Source: Leptodactylus fallax
Lineage: Eukaryota > Chordata > Amphibia > Anura > Leptodactylidae
Length of the DNA stretch: 64,000 nt
Direction: 5' to 3'
Assembly (NCBI GenBank): GCA_947044405.1
Contig: CAMRHE010000012.1
Span: 9,978,001 to 10,042,000, forward strand
The notes under the pieces are model-generated. The model made no database searches, was not told the origin of the DNA, and worked only from the letters and a program-made list of their open reading frames with translations. The translations under genes were made by a program, and so were the position numbers. Positions 11,033 to 22,965 of this stretch are shown piece after piece (the stretch's first letter is position 1; each line of letters opens with the position of its first letter).

Positions 11033-11976
11033 ATGGTGAAGACCAAAGAGCTGTGGAAGGACACTAGAAACAAAATTGTAGACCTGCACCAAGCTGGGAA
11101 GACTGAATCTGCAATAGGCAAGCAGCTTGGTGTGAAGAAATCAACTGTGGGGGCAATAATTAGAAAATGGAAGACATACAAGACCACTGATAATCTCCCT
11201 CGATCAGGGGCTCCAGGCAAGATTTCACCCCGTGGGGTCAAAATTATCACACGAACGGTGAGCAAGAATCCCAGAACCACACGGGGGGACCTAGTGAATG
11301 ACTTGCAGAAAGCTGGGACTAACATAACAAAGGCTACCGTCATTAACACACTACGCTGCCAGGAACTCAGATCATGCAGTGCCAGACGTGAACCCCTGCT
11401 TAAGCCAGTACATATTCGGGCCCGTCTGAAGTTTTCTAGAGAGCATTTGGATGTTCCAGAAGAGTATTGGGAGAATATCATATGGTCAGATGAAACCAAA
11501 GTAGAACTGTTTTGTAGAAACACAACTCGTCATTTTTGGAGGAGAGTGAATGCTGAGTTGCATCCAAAGAACACCATAGCTACTGTGAAGCATGGGGGTG
11601 GCAACATCATGCTTTGGGGCTGTTTCTCTACAAAGGGACCAGGGCGACTGATCCGTGTACATGAAAGAATGAATGGGGCCATGTATCGTGAGATTTTCAG
11701 TGCAAACCTCCTTCCATCAGCAAGGGCATTGAAGATGAAACGTGGTCCTGGAGTGGCCTAGCCATTCTCCAGATCTCAACCCCATAGAAAACCTTTGAAG
11801 GGAGTTGAAAGTCCGTGTTGCCCAGCGACAGCCCCAAAACATCACTGCTCTAGAGGAGATCTGCATGGAGGAATGGGCCAACATACCAGCAACAGTATTT
11901 GCCAACCTTGTGAAGACTTACAGAAAAAGTTTGACCTCTGTCATTGCCAACTAAGGATATATAACAAAGCATTGAG
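11033..11976 (+). pseudogene. family B Tc1 transposase, catalytic core deleted
   Basis: From the ATG at 11033 ([10 protein letters not shown]) the frame is open for 242 codons. It includes a helix-turn-helix ([20 protein letters not shown]) and the first catalytic motif ([10 protein letters not shown]). After KMKRG a deletion of roughly 75 bp removes the second motif (the DNDPKH region). The text resumes at [16 protein letters not shown] in another frame with a TGA inside it. The last codons (TSVIAN) are interrupted by the L1 insertion. It is catalytically dead, since the second acidic residue is gone. Confidence 0.88.
11939..11976 (+). repeat. 38-bp target-site duplication, left copy
   Basis: It starts TGTCATTGCCAAC and ends AAAGCATTGAG. 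It matches 18034-18071 at 37 of 38 positions; the mismatch is T versus A after CCAAC. It flanks the L1. Confidence 0.92.
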
Positions 11977-12090
11977 GGAACATGCTACCGTGAAGACGCA
12001 CTCTTGCAGAGCTCCCGGACCCCGAGCGCTACCTACCACCACCTAAGGGGAAAATTAACCCAAAAAGCGGCTCTGGACGGCTTACCCGCA

Positions 12091-13737
12091 ATGGTGAAGC
12101 GACCAGGACGCAGGGGGACCTCCTCCTCTCTAACGGAGCCGCACATTGCCCGTTACCTGCTCTCCCCCTCCTTCCTCCCTCCAGGCGGAGGGAGCCAAAA
12201 TGGCGCCGGCGCGCGCTTCCACTGCCTCCGCGCAGCTAGCGGCGCTTCCTCAAAGTCCAGCGGACCTTTCAGGCTCACAGGAGAAGCCTGACATGCAGCT
12301 CTCCTCTCTGCTGCCTTCCCAGCCGTCAACGGAGAAGGTTTCAGCGTTCACCCGGCAGGTACCGGTCCCCCTCCCCCCCGCTCCCAAAATGGCGGCCCCA
12401 GCAGTGTCCCCATGCTCCAATCCTCACCTCTCACTGAGGACCTGTTAACTCCTGAGCTTCTGCAGCCTCCCTCCTTTAATGGAATATCTGGCCCAGCTGG
12501 ATCTGGTGCAAGCTTGCAGTCTCACTCTCCCATGCCTTCTATAATACAATCAGGGTCACTGCCCTATCAGCCTATGACCTCCCAGAATATAATACATTCT
12601 GCAGAGACCCCAGATGTTCCTCTGACAACGGATCCTTATATGGCCAGGCCCTCTCCTGGCGGTATCCCACTGACAACAGGAGCAACTAGAGCATCCCACA
12701 ACGAAGCAGACCCACGGACGGGGCCCGGGGCCCCTGGTGCCTTAGACCAACGTGAGGGTCTGAAACCTGACCTCTCTGGCACCCTGATAGCCCCTCACTC
12801 TCCAGCTTCCTCTGACTCATCTGACTTCTCTGGGAGGGATGCAGCCTCACTCTCCCACCACCGAAAGCGTCCTAAACTATCGGACATCTGGAACCTTCTT
12901 AGCAATATGCCTACTAAATTGGACCTGGAAGCTATGGTCCGCAGAGTCGAGGAAAAACAAGAGAAAATCATGTGTGAGTTTAAAATGGAACTACAGACTC
13001 TATCTACACAAGTCTCTACTCAACAACAGCGGGCAGCTTCGCTGGATCAGCGCCTCACTGCCGTAGAAAATTTCCAGTCTATGCAAAGAGACCTCAACAG
13101 ATTCATCCTTCTTCAGGTCGATGACCAAGAAAATAGAGGTCGTCGAAATAATGTCAAACTGAGGGGTATCCCTGAAAGTCTTCCCCCCTCGGAGCTCCAT
13201 TCTGCCGTGACCTTGATTTTTAACACAGTCCTGTCTCGTCCTCCGGATTCGGAGATCACCATTGACAGAGTCCATCGGGTGTTGGGTCCTAGGCGTAAGG
13301 ACACCACGGAGCCCAGGGATGTTCTTTGCAGAGTCCATTTCTTCAGGGAAAAGGAAGATATTCTTCAAGAGGCCTGGCGTGGTGGCCCGGTCCCATTTAT
13401 GGACACCCAGGTGCATCTATTACCGGATGTTTCCCGACGTACCCTAGCCATGCGCAGAATCCTTAAACCAACCCTACAAGCTATCCTGGACTCTGGGGCC
13501 ACATATAAATGGGGTCACCCTTTCCATGTCCAAATCCGTCGCAACGGAGCTACCTTTGCACTTCACTCTCCGGAACAAGAGACTTTGCTGGCGAAGTTTC
13601 TGGATCTGCCTGAGCTCTCCCTCCCTGACTGGCTGGTCTACCCACTGCCACCTGTGCCTCCGGGGGGGCGCCCGCCTTCCTCTGCCCTGTCTCGGAGACG
13701 ACCCCAAGGGGAGGGTGTCTGGCGGAGGTCTACTTGA
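12091..13737 (+). pseudogene. L1 ORF1p (RNA-binding chaperone), frameshifted
   Basis: L1 ORF1p coats element RNA as a trimer and acts as a nucleic-acid chaperone. The likely start is the ATG at 12091 (MVKRPGRRGTSSS). A shift near 12190 moves reading to another frame (GAKMAPARAS through APKMAAPAV), and a second near 12410 returns it to the first. The frame then runs open to 13737. A coiled coil covers about 12905-13090 (VRRVEEKQEKIMCEFKMEL). It is followed by the RRM-like domain (NRGRRNNVKLRGIPES, RVHRVLGPRR) and the C-terminal domain (DVSRRTLAMRRILKP). Proline and serine enrichment marks the N-terminal part. Confidence 0.85.
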
Positions 13738-14281
13738 AATGTGATGGTTTTTTTGGGTTTTTTTTTTTCTAGGATGTTCCCCTTTAACTCCCATATTGGT
13801 TAATGAATGGTAGGTCCCTCGGTGTGCTTTAGGCGAGAGGGGGCACCTTGCAGGTCTCTAGTTTTATCTCCTCGTGGGGGGTGGGGGGTGTATAAGGGTT
13901 CATAATACAAAATTGTGCTGTATTTTTCTAGGGTGTTCCCCTTTAACTTACATATCGGTTAATGACTGGTAGGTCCCCTTCGGGGGTGTATAAGGGTTCT
14001 CCATACAACAGAGGGCGGCTGGAGACTTTAATCTAAAAGTACTTCCCCACCTCCCTTCCTTAGCTGTTGAGCTTCGTGTGCCTTGGCTCCTCCTACCCAG
14101 TTGTAAGACATACCCTCATAGGGGGTCTCCCCCCCGTTTGATCTGTTGGGATTACTATTTTTTGAGGGTTCAGCCCCACTTTTCTCTCCACCCTTAGTAG
14201 AAAGGTCTTGGTTACATTTTCCATTCTAATGCTCGGGGAAAGGGTGGCAACTAGATTTGAGTTTTTACTTTTCCCCCGATA
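13738..14281 (+). repeat. L1 inter-ORF spacer with internal direct duplication
   Basis: A block of about 55 bp (GTTCCCCTTTAAC, then GGTTAATGA, then TGGTAGGTCCC) occurs at about 13765-13819 and again at about 13922-13976, followed both times by GTGTATAAGGGTTC within about 85 bp. From 14150 the text becomes the frame-shifted remnant of the ORF2 start. Confidence 0.75.
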
Positions 14282-17200
14282 GTGGGAGGAGATTTCAATG
14301 TAGCCCTGGACACTTCGGTAGATCTCTCCAGAGGCTCGTCCTACATACCTAAGCAGGTCCTCCGACGTATCCGTCGACTGCTGTTTTCTCATCAGTTGAT
14401 AGACCTCTGGCGCACGGTCCACCCTGACGCGAGAGACTATACCTTTTATTCACATGCTAGAGATGTTTACTCCAGATTGGATTATTTCTTCATTAGACAC
14501 GCAGACGTTCCTTTAATAAACGGAGCTGAGATTGACCCTATCACTTTTGCGGACCATGCGATGGTCCATGCTGTCCTGACATCCCCCGCCACGAGGCCCC
14601 GAGCATGGCAATGGCGTCTCAATGAGTCGCTGCTCCAGGACATCCCCACATCTCAGGCTGTCTCCTCTGCCCTGGCTAACTACTTCCAGGAGAATGATAC
14701 AGCGGAAGTGTCTCCCCTGACACTATGGGCCGCCCATAAATGTGTGGTTAGGGGGGTGCTGGTACAGCATGGGTCCCGCATCAAAAAGGAGAGGTCTCGA
14801 GAGATAGCCGCGCTGATTGCAGACGTGGTTTCCCTCGAGCAGACCCACAAGCGCACTCACGCCATAGATACCCAGTCAGCCCTTTTAGTAGCTCGTAAAA
14901 AATTACGAGAACGCCTAGATATACGTACAAAATATCTCCTGGCTAGAGGACGGCGCCACGTCTATGAATTTGGAAATAGATGTAGCCGCACGCTTGCCAG
15001 GTCCCTTAGGGAACAAAAGACACGCAACTATATCCCCTCGATCACTGATTCGACGGGAAGGTGCCATACTGACCCACACTGTATTGCAGAAGAGTTCGCT
15101 GGGTTTTATCGTAACCTCTACAACCTACCGCCATGTCCCCCAGAGTCGAATGGCCCCTCCCTGGCCTCTGCTCTGAAACAGTATATAGCAGACTCCGGAA
15201 TGCCTAAACTTCCGGCGGAGGCCCGAACTGTTCTTGACTCACCTATAACTAAGGAGGAATTAGCTCAGGCGCTTCAGACAATGCAACCTAGTAAGGCCCC
15301 GGGCCCCGATGGCTTCCCAGCCTCTTACTATAAAAAATACTCGTTAGAGTTGTTGGGCCCCCTGGTGCGTGCCTTAAATTCTCTGTCGGCAGGTGCGACT
15401 CTCCCCCCCGGACATGACTAGGGCTCATATAGCGGTAATACATAAGGAGGGTAAAGACCCTGCGATGTGTGCCAGTTATAGACCAATATCACTCCTTAAT
15501 GTTGACTTAAAAATCTTTTCTAAGGTGTTAGCCTCTAGACTGGCCTCTCTATTGCCTGATCTAGTACAGTCCGATCAAGTAGGTTTTATCCCCGCACGTG
15601 AGGCTAGGGACAATACAGTAAAGGTAATTAACGCCATACACTACGCCAAAACCCATGACCTCCCACTTTGTTTCCTCTCTACTGATGCTGAAAAAGCATT
15701 TGATAGAGTGAGCTGGTCTTACCTATTTGAGGTCCTGGATCATGTGGGGCTTGGCCCGATTATGAGATCCTGGATTGCTTCATTGTATTTCAATCCATCA
15801 GCCTCTACGAGAGTTAACGGAACTATTTCATCTCCCTTCCCGATAGGGAATGGCACGCGTCAGGGGTGTCCCCTCTCCCCCCTAATCTTTGTTTTAACTC
15901 TAGAACCTTTGCTTAGAAAGGTCAGATCTAACCTGGACATAGGCGGCCTAAGGGTAGGCAGTAGAGTCCTGAAAATTGCAGCATATGCAGATGATCTCCT
16001 CTTCTTCTTGCAGGATTCGGCCAAATCCCTCCCCCCACTAATGTCTGAATTTAGCAAGTTCTGTCATCTTACTAACTTTAAAATTAATTTTCAGAAATCT
16101 GAGGCCCTCAATGTTTCGCTTCCGCAGGGGATTCAGTCCTCTCTGGAGACCTCCTTCCCCTTCCGATGGTCGAGAATAGCTATCAAGTACTTAGGGGTTA
16201 TGATAACCAAGGACCTAGGCGAACTCTATGACAAAAATTACCTCCCCCTTCTGCGGGCTACTAGATCCGACCTCAAAAGATGGTCCATAGGTACTTACAC
16301 ATGGTTTGGCCGCTGCGCTATATACAAAATGAATATTATGCCCCGTCTGCTATACCTCTTCCAAACTTTACCGATCCACATACCCCCTGGTATTTTTAAG
16401 TTATTGTATAGTGACCTAATCAATTTCGTGTGGCAGGGTGGGCGTGCTAGGCTGGCGCGCTCTACTCTCACGTTACCTAAACAATGCGGTGGACTGGGTC
16501 TTCCTGACCCTCGAAAGTATTATGAGGCCTTCATGCTCCAAAGAGTGCTAGACTGGTGCCGCCACGCTCCTTACAAACAATGGGTAGCCCTGGAAAACGT
16601 ATTCGTTGACGCCCCCCTGGACTCGCTTCCCTGGTTAGACTCACTACGCCCCGGGGCCCTGAGAGCCCACTCTCCGGGTATGTAGGTCTCTCTTTTGTAG
16701 GGAGCGGGTCTCCCCCTCCCCTTCACCTTTACTTCCCATCCTGGGAAACCCTGCCTTTATAGCGGGTTTATCTCAAGGGCCATTCCGGCAGTGGCGATTG
16801 GCGGGCAGACTGAGGGCCCTACATTTTCGCTCTGGTGGTGAATGGATGTCTCACCGGGAACTACTCACCGCACCGGACCTTCCGGCGCTTGGCCCATGGC
16901 GGGTCTTTCAACTTACGCACTTTCTCTCTTCATTACCTAACTCCCCGGGCTATGACAGACAGCCCACGAGGTTTGAGGAGACTTCATGGGAAGGGGCCTG
17001 CTAAGACACTCCCTTTCTGATTTCTATTTGCTCCTGGTGTCCCCTCCTCCGGGCCGCAGACCTTCCTACTTGGCCAGATGGGAGGCTGATCTGGCCATGA
17101 CCTTCTCTGACCAACAGTGCTCCAGAATTTTTGAGTTTACCCACAAGAGTTCGATGGCTAGCAGATATCAAGAGGCGGGATATAAAATCCTGACTAGATG

Positions 17201-17666
17201 GTACCATGTTCCGTCTAAACTACACAGACTCTTCCCGTCCTCCTCTCCCGCTTGTTGGCGCTGTGGCTCGGAGGAGGGGACGCTTTTACATATTTTCTGG
17301 GAGTGCTCGATATTGAGAGACTTCTGGGAGGGAGTACATAGGGTGCTAGGTCAGATATTCCAAACTTCCATTCCTAACACGCCAGCCTTCTTTCTCCTAC
17401 ACCTTTCAGACTGCCCCCTGCGTACCTACCGCAAGTCTTCCCTACGGCACATGATCAATGCCACTAGGGCGTGTATCCCAGCGCTATGGAAATCGTCTAA
17501 TCCCCCCACCCTCCTCCACTGGGTTCGCAAAGTGGAAGATATTCAGTACATGGAGGATCTCACGGCATCCCTTCGGGATACAAGGGAATCCTTTATGGTG
17601 GCCTGGACTCCGTGGAGTCTCTTTCAGGGATCCCAGGCCTATAAAGACCTGACGGGTAGACCTTGA
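14282..17666 (+). pseudogene. L1 ORF2p (endonuclease/reverse transcriptase), broken
   Basis: ORF2p nicks DNA and primes reverse transcription at the nick. Reading begins inside the endonuclease at VGGDFNVALD, so the N-terminal catalytic part is missing. The C-terminal endonuclease (YSRLDYFFI, DHAMV) is present. A shift in the C-run near 15407 leads to the reverse transcriptase: motif A (FLSTDAEKAFDRVSW), motif B (RQGCPLSPLIF) and motif C (YADDLLFF, intact). A TAG at 16683-16685 and two more shifts precede the C-terminal zinc knuckle (CWRCGSEEGTLLHIFWEC, a CX2CX8HX4C pattern), which ends at 17666. Confidence 0.9.
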
Positions 17667-18033
17667 TTGAAGGTTTACACAGCCGATATGGAGGGGTCGG
17701 GGTCCTTGTCTGTTTGTCTGTTCGTCATTTGTGTGTCATTTCTTGGCCCCCACATTTGTCCCCTCCTTGTCTTTCTTCCTCTCCCTCTCTCTTCCAGTCC
17801 CTCCTGCTTCCTTCCCCCCCTCTGTTCCTCCTTTTTTCCTTTTTCTTTTCTCCCTGACAACTGTTATGATCAGCTGAAGCTGATGTTCTAATTTATCTAT
17901 TTCATGTTGCCATGTTACTATGTATGGATGTTGATATATGCCTTGATCATTAGGGTCAGGCACTTGTTTGGCTCACGCCATCTTTGTTTGTTGCTATTTC
18001 TGTACAACTTCTAAAATAAAGAATTTTGAACTT

Positions 18034-18071
18034 TGTCATTGCCAACAAAGGATATATAACAAAGCATTGAG
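18034..18071 (+). repeat. 38-bp target-site duplication, right copy
   Basis: Pair of 11939-11976; the Tc1 sequence resumes immediately after it. Confidence 0.92.
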
Positions 18072-18417
18072 ATGAATTTTTGTTATTGACCAAATACTTA
18101 TTTTCCACCATAATTTGCAAATAAATTCTTTAAAAATCAGACAATGTGATTTTCTGGATTTGTTTTCTCATTTTGTCTCTCATAGTTGAGGTCTACCTAT
18201 GATGACAATTACAGGCCTCTCTCATCTTTTTAAGTGGGAGAACTTGCACAATTGGTGGCTGACTAAATACTTTTTTCCCCACTGTATGCTATAAAGTTAC
18301 TGAACCATTGGTCCCCTCCTTTGTCACATGCCCTTGACTGTACACTTTTTTGCTATTGTATAGGGAGAGGTTTGCTGAACATTTTTGTAATATACTTTAT
18401 TAGCCTACAGTTACACT

Positions 18418-18650
18418 TTAAAGGGGACCTGTGATATGGAAAATGTTCTCACATTTGTAAGCAATATGTTATAGAGCAGGAGGAGCTGAGCAGATTGATT
18501 ATATAATTTTAGTGGAATATTGAACACAGTATTCTCTATTGCTATTCTATAATTGCTAAAGGGAACCTGTCAGTGCTGTCCAATCTGTAGGCAACATGTT
18601 ACAGAACAAGAGGAGATGAGCAGATTGATATACAGGTTTATGGGGAAAAA
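18418..18650 (+). mobile_element. two tandem heads of an 'aaaggg(g)acctgt' MITE
   Basis: TTAAAGGGGACCTGTGATAT starts the first copy. A related block starting TAAAGGGAACCTGTCAGTG begins about 138 bp later. Both continue with AACATGTTACAGA or ATATGTTATAGA and GAGCAGATTGAT. No matching right end was found. Confidence 0.55.
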
Positions 18651-18665
18651 AAAAATCAGTATAAC

Positions 18666-19209
18666 GCTAGGCTCGCACTTGTGCCTGGTATCTGTCTACT
18701 GCCAAACAGTTTAAAAAAAAAAAAAAACAGATTGGTCCAAAAAGAGGATACCCGAATCTGTTTTTTTAGAAGGATTAGTCGATGGGTGTTCATCAAAAAA
18801 CTGTCCGTTTATGTCTGTTTTTGACAAAACCACTATTTTTTTTCGCTTTCTTCATTCTGAGCATGCACAGAGGGAAAAACAGATCATAAAATGGACACAA
18901 ACAGATTAGGATCCGTTGGTAATCCATTTGTGTCCTCCTTCCATAGACCTCAATGTTAAAAAAAACGGATCGGTTGCTGTCCATCTGGTATCCTTATTTT
19001 TTGGATAGAGAAAAAGTCCTACAAGTCCGACTTTTTTCTCTGCCAAAAAGATCGGATACCAGACGGAAATCCAATCGATGGTTTTTACAATCCATTGAAA
19101 TCAATGGGTTTTAAAATGAACCGTTCAAAATCAGTTTTTGAGGATTTTGAGACGGTTTCAAAAACTGATTTTGCACAGAGAGCCAAACACTGATGTGAAC
19201 CCAGCCTTA
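18666..19209. mobile_element. MITE-like repeat ending in 'gtgaacccagccttac'
   Basis: The left edge GCTAGGCTCGCACTTGTG is an imperfect inverse of the right edge GATGTGAACCCAGCCTTA. The inner part is A/T-rich and has repeated ATCCGTT / AACGGAT and GGATACCAGA blocks on opposite strands. Confidence 0.5.
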
Positions 19210-20508
19210 CCTTACCTCACTTATCCATTGAGATATCTGAAGTAGTCTGAAAATGTTTTTTTTATTTCGAGACTCGTCTTATAGTTTTTGGCTGTAGTTC
19301 TTGGACAATTTATTTTAATAAAACACTGTTTTCTCGTGTGAAATCTTGACTGACATTGGATGAAAATTCCAGGCCTCTTAGGTTGTCACCCATGGACCAT
19401 TACTTAGTTCTAAATCTACCTTGGTATATGTTACTACATTCTATAATAATTATTCTTGCATTCCATTTTTGGATTGGAGCTAAAAAAAACAACTCCTCTG
19501 TGAGCACTGTATTACTCTCCTTTACCAGCTGTCACCTTTGACAAACACAGATACTGATCAAGCAACTATATGAAACATTACAAAATTTTATACAAAACAA
19601 AAACTCAGGTTTGTATTTTTCCATATTTTTTATGGTAATATTAAGGATGGTGGGCTGATCTGCTTTAATACATCATCTTTCAGGAAAACAGTTCATATGG
19701 ATGTGTTTGAGTTCTGTTTTTTAAATACTCATCTAGAACTAGTTTTTAATAGCTTCCTGTCAGAATAGTCACCCGAACAGTAAGTATGTATTTATCCACA
19801 GTTCTCGCAATCATTCCAATAATTCTACCTCTCAATTTATTTTGGAACATTTTGTTCGTAATTTCAAACATAAGAAATTTGTTTAAGGAACTATTTGGAT
19901 TTGATTTTAGTGGAAATAAGCGGCAATCTTCCATAATCATGCCCTTTAAGTCATCTAACATTTTTTTAGTCTGTATACTTACCATTTTCATCAATGGACC
20001 CATTGTCAAACCATTCAGAAATCCTACTCAAAAACCATTCAGTGAAATAATATTATTCATAAAGGTTAATGGCAGGAGCAAAATATATAGAAAAATATAA
20101 AATTGTTTTATTGAGGGTAGAGGTACATATGAAACTATAGTATAAAATGGATTACTTATAATCTGGTAAATAATTCAGGATTTGTCATTTTCTAAATATC
20201 TATAATTTAGCAATATGTAATATCACTGAGCATTATTAGAAGAAATGTTCACAGTTAGTCATTGTACTAGAACTATACTGAAGTACTATTAAAAGGGTTT
20301 ACCCCACCTATTAGGCACTATTACACATTAGTGTTTTTATTTGCATGAAGAACATATATTTGTTTTGTAAATGCATATGCATTTCGCACTTTTAATTAAT
20401 TCTAATTAGTAAAATTAATATAACATGAAAATTACGTGTTTTCATTTTTTGAATGCTTTTGTGATGGAATTAAATCATTGTATAAGTATGCAAGTATTGA
20501 TAGCAGTC
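19210..20508. other. no gene seen
   Basis: AT-rich intron DNA. Open frames of 60-105 codons near 19750-20100 are on both strands and look like chance. Confidence 0.45.
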
Positions 20509-20876
20509 TTAAGGAAAACCCATTACCTCTCTACTAACTCCAACTCTTTGCATCCTTCAGTAGGTGTCGCTCCACTTATTCCGGCGCTGTTGGAATTTTT
20601 TCTCTAGCCCCCACCATTCCGATCAATCATTGCTGTTAGTTTCAACACAGTTATGCCCTCTGCTGTCAGATGGGTGGTCCCTCTTTTTTTGCACCAGCCC
20701 AGGACCACCTATCTAACAGTAGAGAGCAGAGTTGTGCGGAAACTAACAGAAATAATTTCTCGGGAAAGGTGAGCACTAGAGAAAAAACTCCAATGGTGCC
20801 AGAATTAGTGATGTGGCACCTCTTGAAGGTTGAAAAGATTTGGAGTTGGTGGAGATGGCGAAAAGGTCCTCTTTAA
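20509..20876. mobile_element. TTAA MITE, 'cacctccacc' family
   Basis: TTAAGGAAAACCCATTACCT and GGTCCTCTTTAA form the ends with TTAA duplications. GGACCACC / GGTGGTCC and CTAACAG / CTGTTAG are inverted internally. Relatives lie at about 38850-39211, 39212-39667 and 50200-50397. Confidence 0.65.
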
Positions 20877-21014
20877 ATGGTCACTGTCATGTCAACAAAT
20901 TTTGCATAAATCAATAGTACTGACCATCAGTGGTCCAAGTAGGGAAAACTAGCAATCCTGTGACAGGTCATAAGTGCCTAAGTTACTGCTAGCTATGATA
21001 AACAGGTGTCAGAA

Positions 21015-21110
21015 CTAGAGATGGGTAAACCTCTCAAGATTTGATTCATTTCGGGTTCAGGTGGCTCGGGTCTCAGATTTGTTTTGGGTCAATCAAATTT
21101 GGTATGAACC
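21015..21110 (+). mobile_element. left end of a 'ctagagatggg' DNA element
   Basis: CTAGAGATGGGTAAACC matches, inverted, the GGTTCGCCCATCTCTAG end at 28370. Both are typical ends of a common frog DNA transposon. Whether they belong to one element is discussed in the findings. Confidence 0.45.
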
Positions 21111-22109
21111 AAGTGGCTTAAAACATGGTAGATGACACTTTTGGTGTTCCTAGGAACCTATCTATCCAAAGTCTAGCTCTCTAAGGTAAATACAGCCGAA
21201 ATTATATCAAAGTGAAGGTGACATGTATGTCTATGCAAAAACGGATGGTAAGCAGTGGATACAAATTCTGAGTTTATCAATACACTGCATAAAATTGCCT
21301 TGGTATTGGAAGAAGCAATGGTGGGGTGAAAAAGCTAGAATATCTTCTAAAATGGAAAGCATCCTATGATCCTGAGAACAACACTTGGGAGGCAGAAAAG
21401 CACATGCTACATCAATATCGTATTGTCGGAGTGGCAATTTAGAAAATTTCAAAAGAAATTTGGGGCACACTATCAGCGTGACTGGCCTGGCTGTTGAAAA
21501 AGCTGGACTTTCTTCCAAAACTGATTATAGAAACTTCCTCTTTTCACAGGCAACTTATCCACTCCATTGTGTCTGTGGTTTGCTGCATGCAGTAATCGTT
21601 CACCATATACTGCTGCTCAAACTAACTGTGCAACAGTTCTACTCAATGTGGGCTTCAACTTACAACCATTAAATAAGGAAGGGGGTGTAAACAATGGCTT
21701 GCCCTGGTGAAGTTGGGGGGGTGGGAGATGGTCCAGTGTGGAGGAACTGGATGAGGCCACATCAACATCCTGTTGGAAGAGTGACAATTGTCAAGACCAG
21801 TAGTGGTGTTGCTGTTGCCATCCACATTCTTAATGTTAGTACTTGTACAAGTGTTTCCTCCTCACTCCTTTTGCCTGTCTCCTGCCCTGTTTTTTTCTAT
21901 TCATTTTATTGTACACTGCTTATAATAGTTATTGGCAAGAATTCTGACACTGTGTGTGTCTTTTTTTTGTATGTCCTGATGTGACTATTAGAATAGAACT
22001 GTGTCAGTCAGCTTGTATTTTTTTGCCGTTAAAATGGCAGCAGTTTGTATGTATATTGGGTAACAGGCTATGCTAGACTGTATATTGAGTGAACAACAAA
22101 AAACTGCTT
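21111..22109. other. no gene seen
   Basis: Possibly the interior of the 'ctagagatggg' element. There is no protein I recognise; frames of about 95 codons at 21385-21672 and 21694-21984 show no known motif. Confidence 0.4.
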
Positions 22110-22712
22110 AAATAAATAATACTTTTGATCATTGTGGCCAAAGAATTCTACTTTAACTTCATCGGTCCACAGGACTTGTTTCCAAAATACATCAGGCTTG
22201 TTTAGATGTTGTCTTGCAAACTTCTGACGCTAAATTTTACGGTGAAGACGCAGGAGAGGTTTTCTTCTGATGACTCTTCCGTGAAGGCCATATTTGTGCA
22301 TGTATCGCTGAACGTCAATCGGGTGTTCTGATTTGCCACTCTGGCAATCATACGAGCAGCTGTCTCTGAAATTTTTCTTGGTCTTCTAGACCTTATCTTG
22401 ACCTCCACTGTTCCTGGTAACTGCCATTTCTTATTACATTTCAAACTGAGGAAAGGGAAACTTGTGGGCCTCCACCATTTTCATTTTCAGAGTGCTAGGC
22501 AGCTGCTTAGAAGAATCCATGGCTGCTGTTTTTTGGCACAAGGTTAAAGGATGCTGGGTATTTATAAAGTTGTAAAATTTGCATCACTTGGCCTTTCCTA
22601 ACGATCATAGTGAACACGCCATAACCCTAACTGGCTAATTAAGGTCTGAGACCTTGGTCAAAGTTATCTGAGAAAACAAATCTACAAGGGTGTCCAAACT
22701 TTTGCTAGGTAC
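22110..22712 (-). mobile_element. Tc1-like remnant (family C), 5' half only
   Basis: The minus strand reads from an end with AAAGTTTGGACACCCTTGTA, through an upstream region, to transposase pieces (GRPRKISE-like SRRPRKISETAARMIARVAN, then QVLWTDEVKVEFFGH). It stops at the first catalytic motif. The second half and the 3' end are absent. Frames are broken. Confidence 0.75.
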
Positions 22713-22965
22713 TCCTTTCCCTTTTTCACTCTAAAATTGTACTCAAACATAATAATACACTGATACTGCTTAAAATTATAGACAAGTGTGTTTAATCTTT
22801 AACTTTATGCCTTTAAAAGATCTGTTTACAATAATTCCACTCTATTTAGTGAAAAAAAAAATGTAAACCCAAAAAAGCCTTAACAAAAGATTTTTTTTCA
22901 CAAGCAGGATCTGCAGGACTGACTGTCAGTAAAAAGTATGCTCTCTCACTCCTATCTACAATTCA

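Larger units (their letters stand above)
11977..18033 (+). mobile_element. L1-clade LINE, near full length but internally deleted
   Basis: This autonomous non-LTR retrotransposon inserted into the Tc1 element. It has a GC-rich 5' region, ORF1 (about 12091-13737), a spacer holding an internal duplication, ORF2 (14282-17666), a pyrimidine-rich 3' UTR and a short tail (AAAATAAAGAATTTTGAA) without a long poly(A). ORF2 lacks most of its endonuclease. Both ORFs have frameshifts, so the copy is dead. Confidence 0.92.
10689..18284 (+). mobile_element. Tc1-like transposon (family B) split by an L1
   Basis: The left end CAGTGGGGGAAAAAAGTATT and its inverse at 18284 are followed by long inverted repeats (ACCAATTGTGCAAGTTCTCC on both sides). 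Without the L1 and one copy of its target duplication the element is about 1.5 kb, normal for Tc1. A TA follows the right end; the left side reads TATG, so the duplication is not clean there. This type is widespread in fish and frogs. Confidence 0.9.

Noticed and set aside
11014..11523. 169-codon minus-strand frame
   Set aside because: It is the antisense shadow of the family B Tc1 transposase.
13000..13794. Minus-strand frames of 138 and 106 codons
   Set aside because: They are antisense to L1 ORF1, which has clear coiled-coil and RRM text on the plus strand.
19746..20100. Open frames on both strands as a host exon
   Set aside because: No splice sites, no recognised motif, and AT-rich composition that gives frames on both strands.
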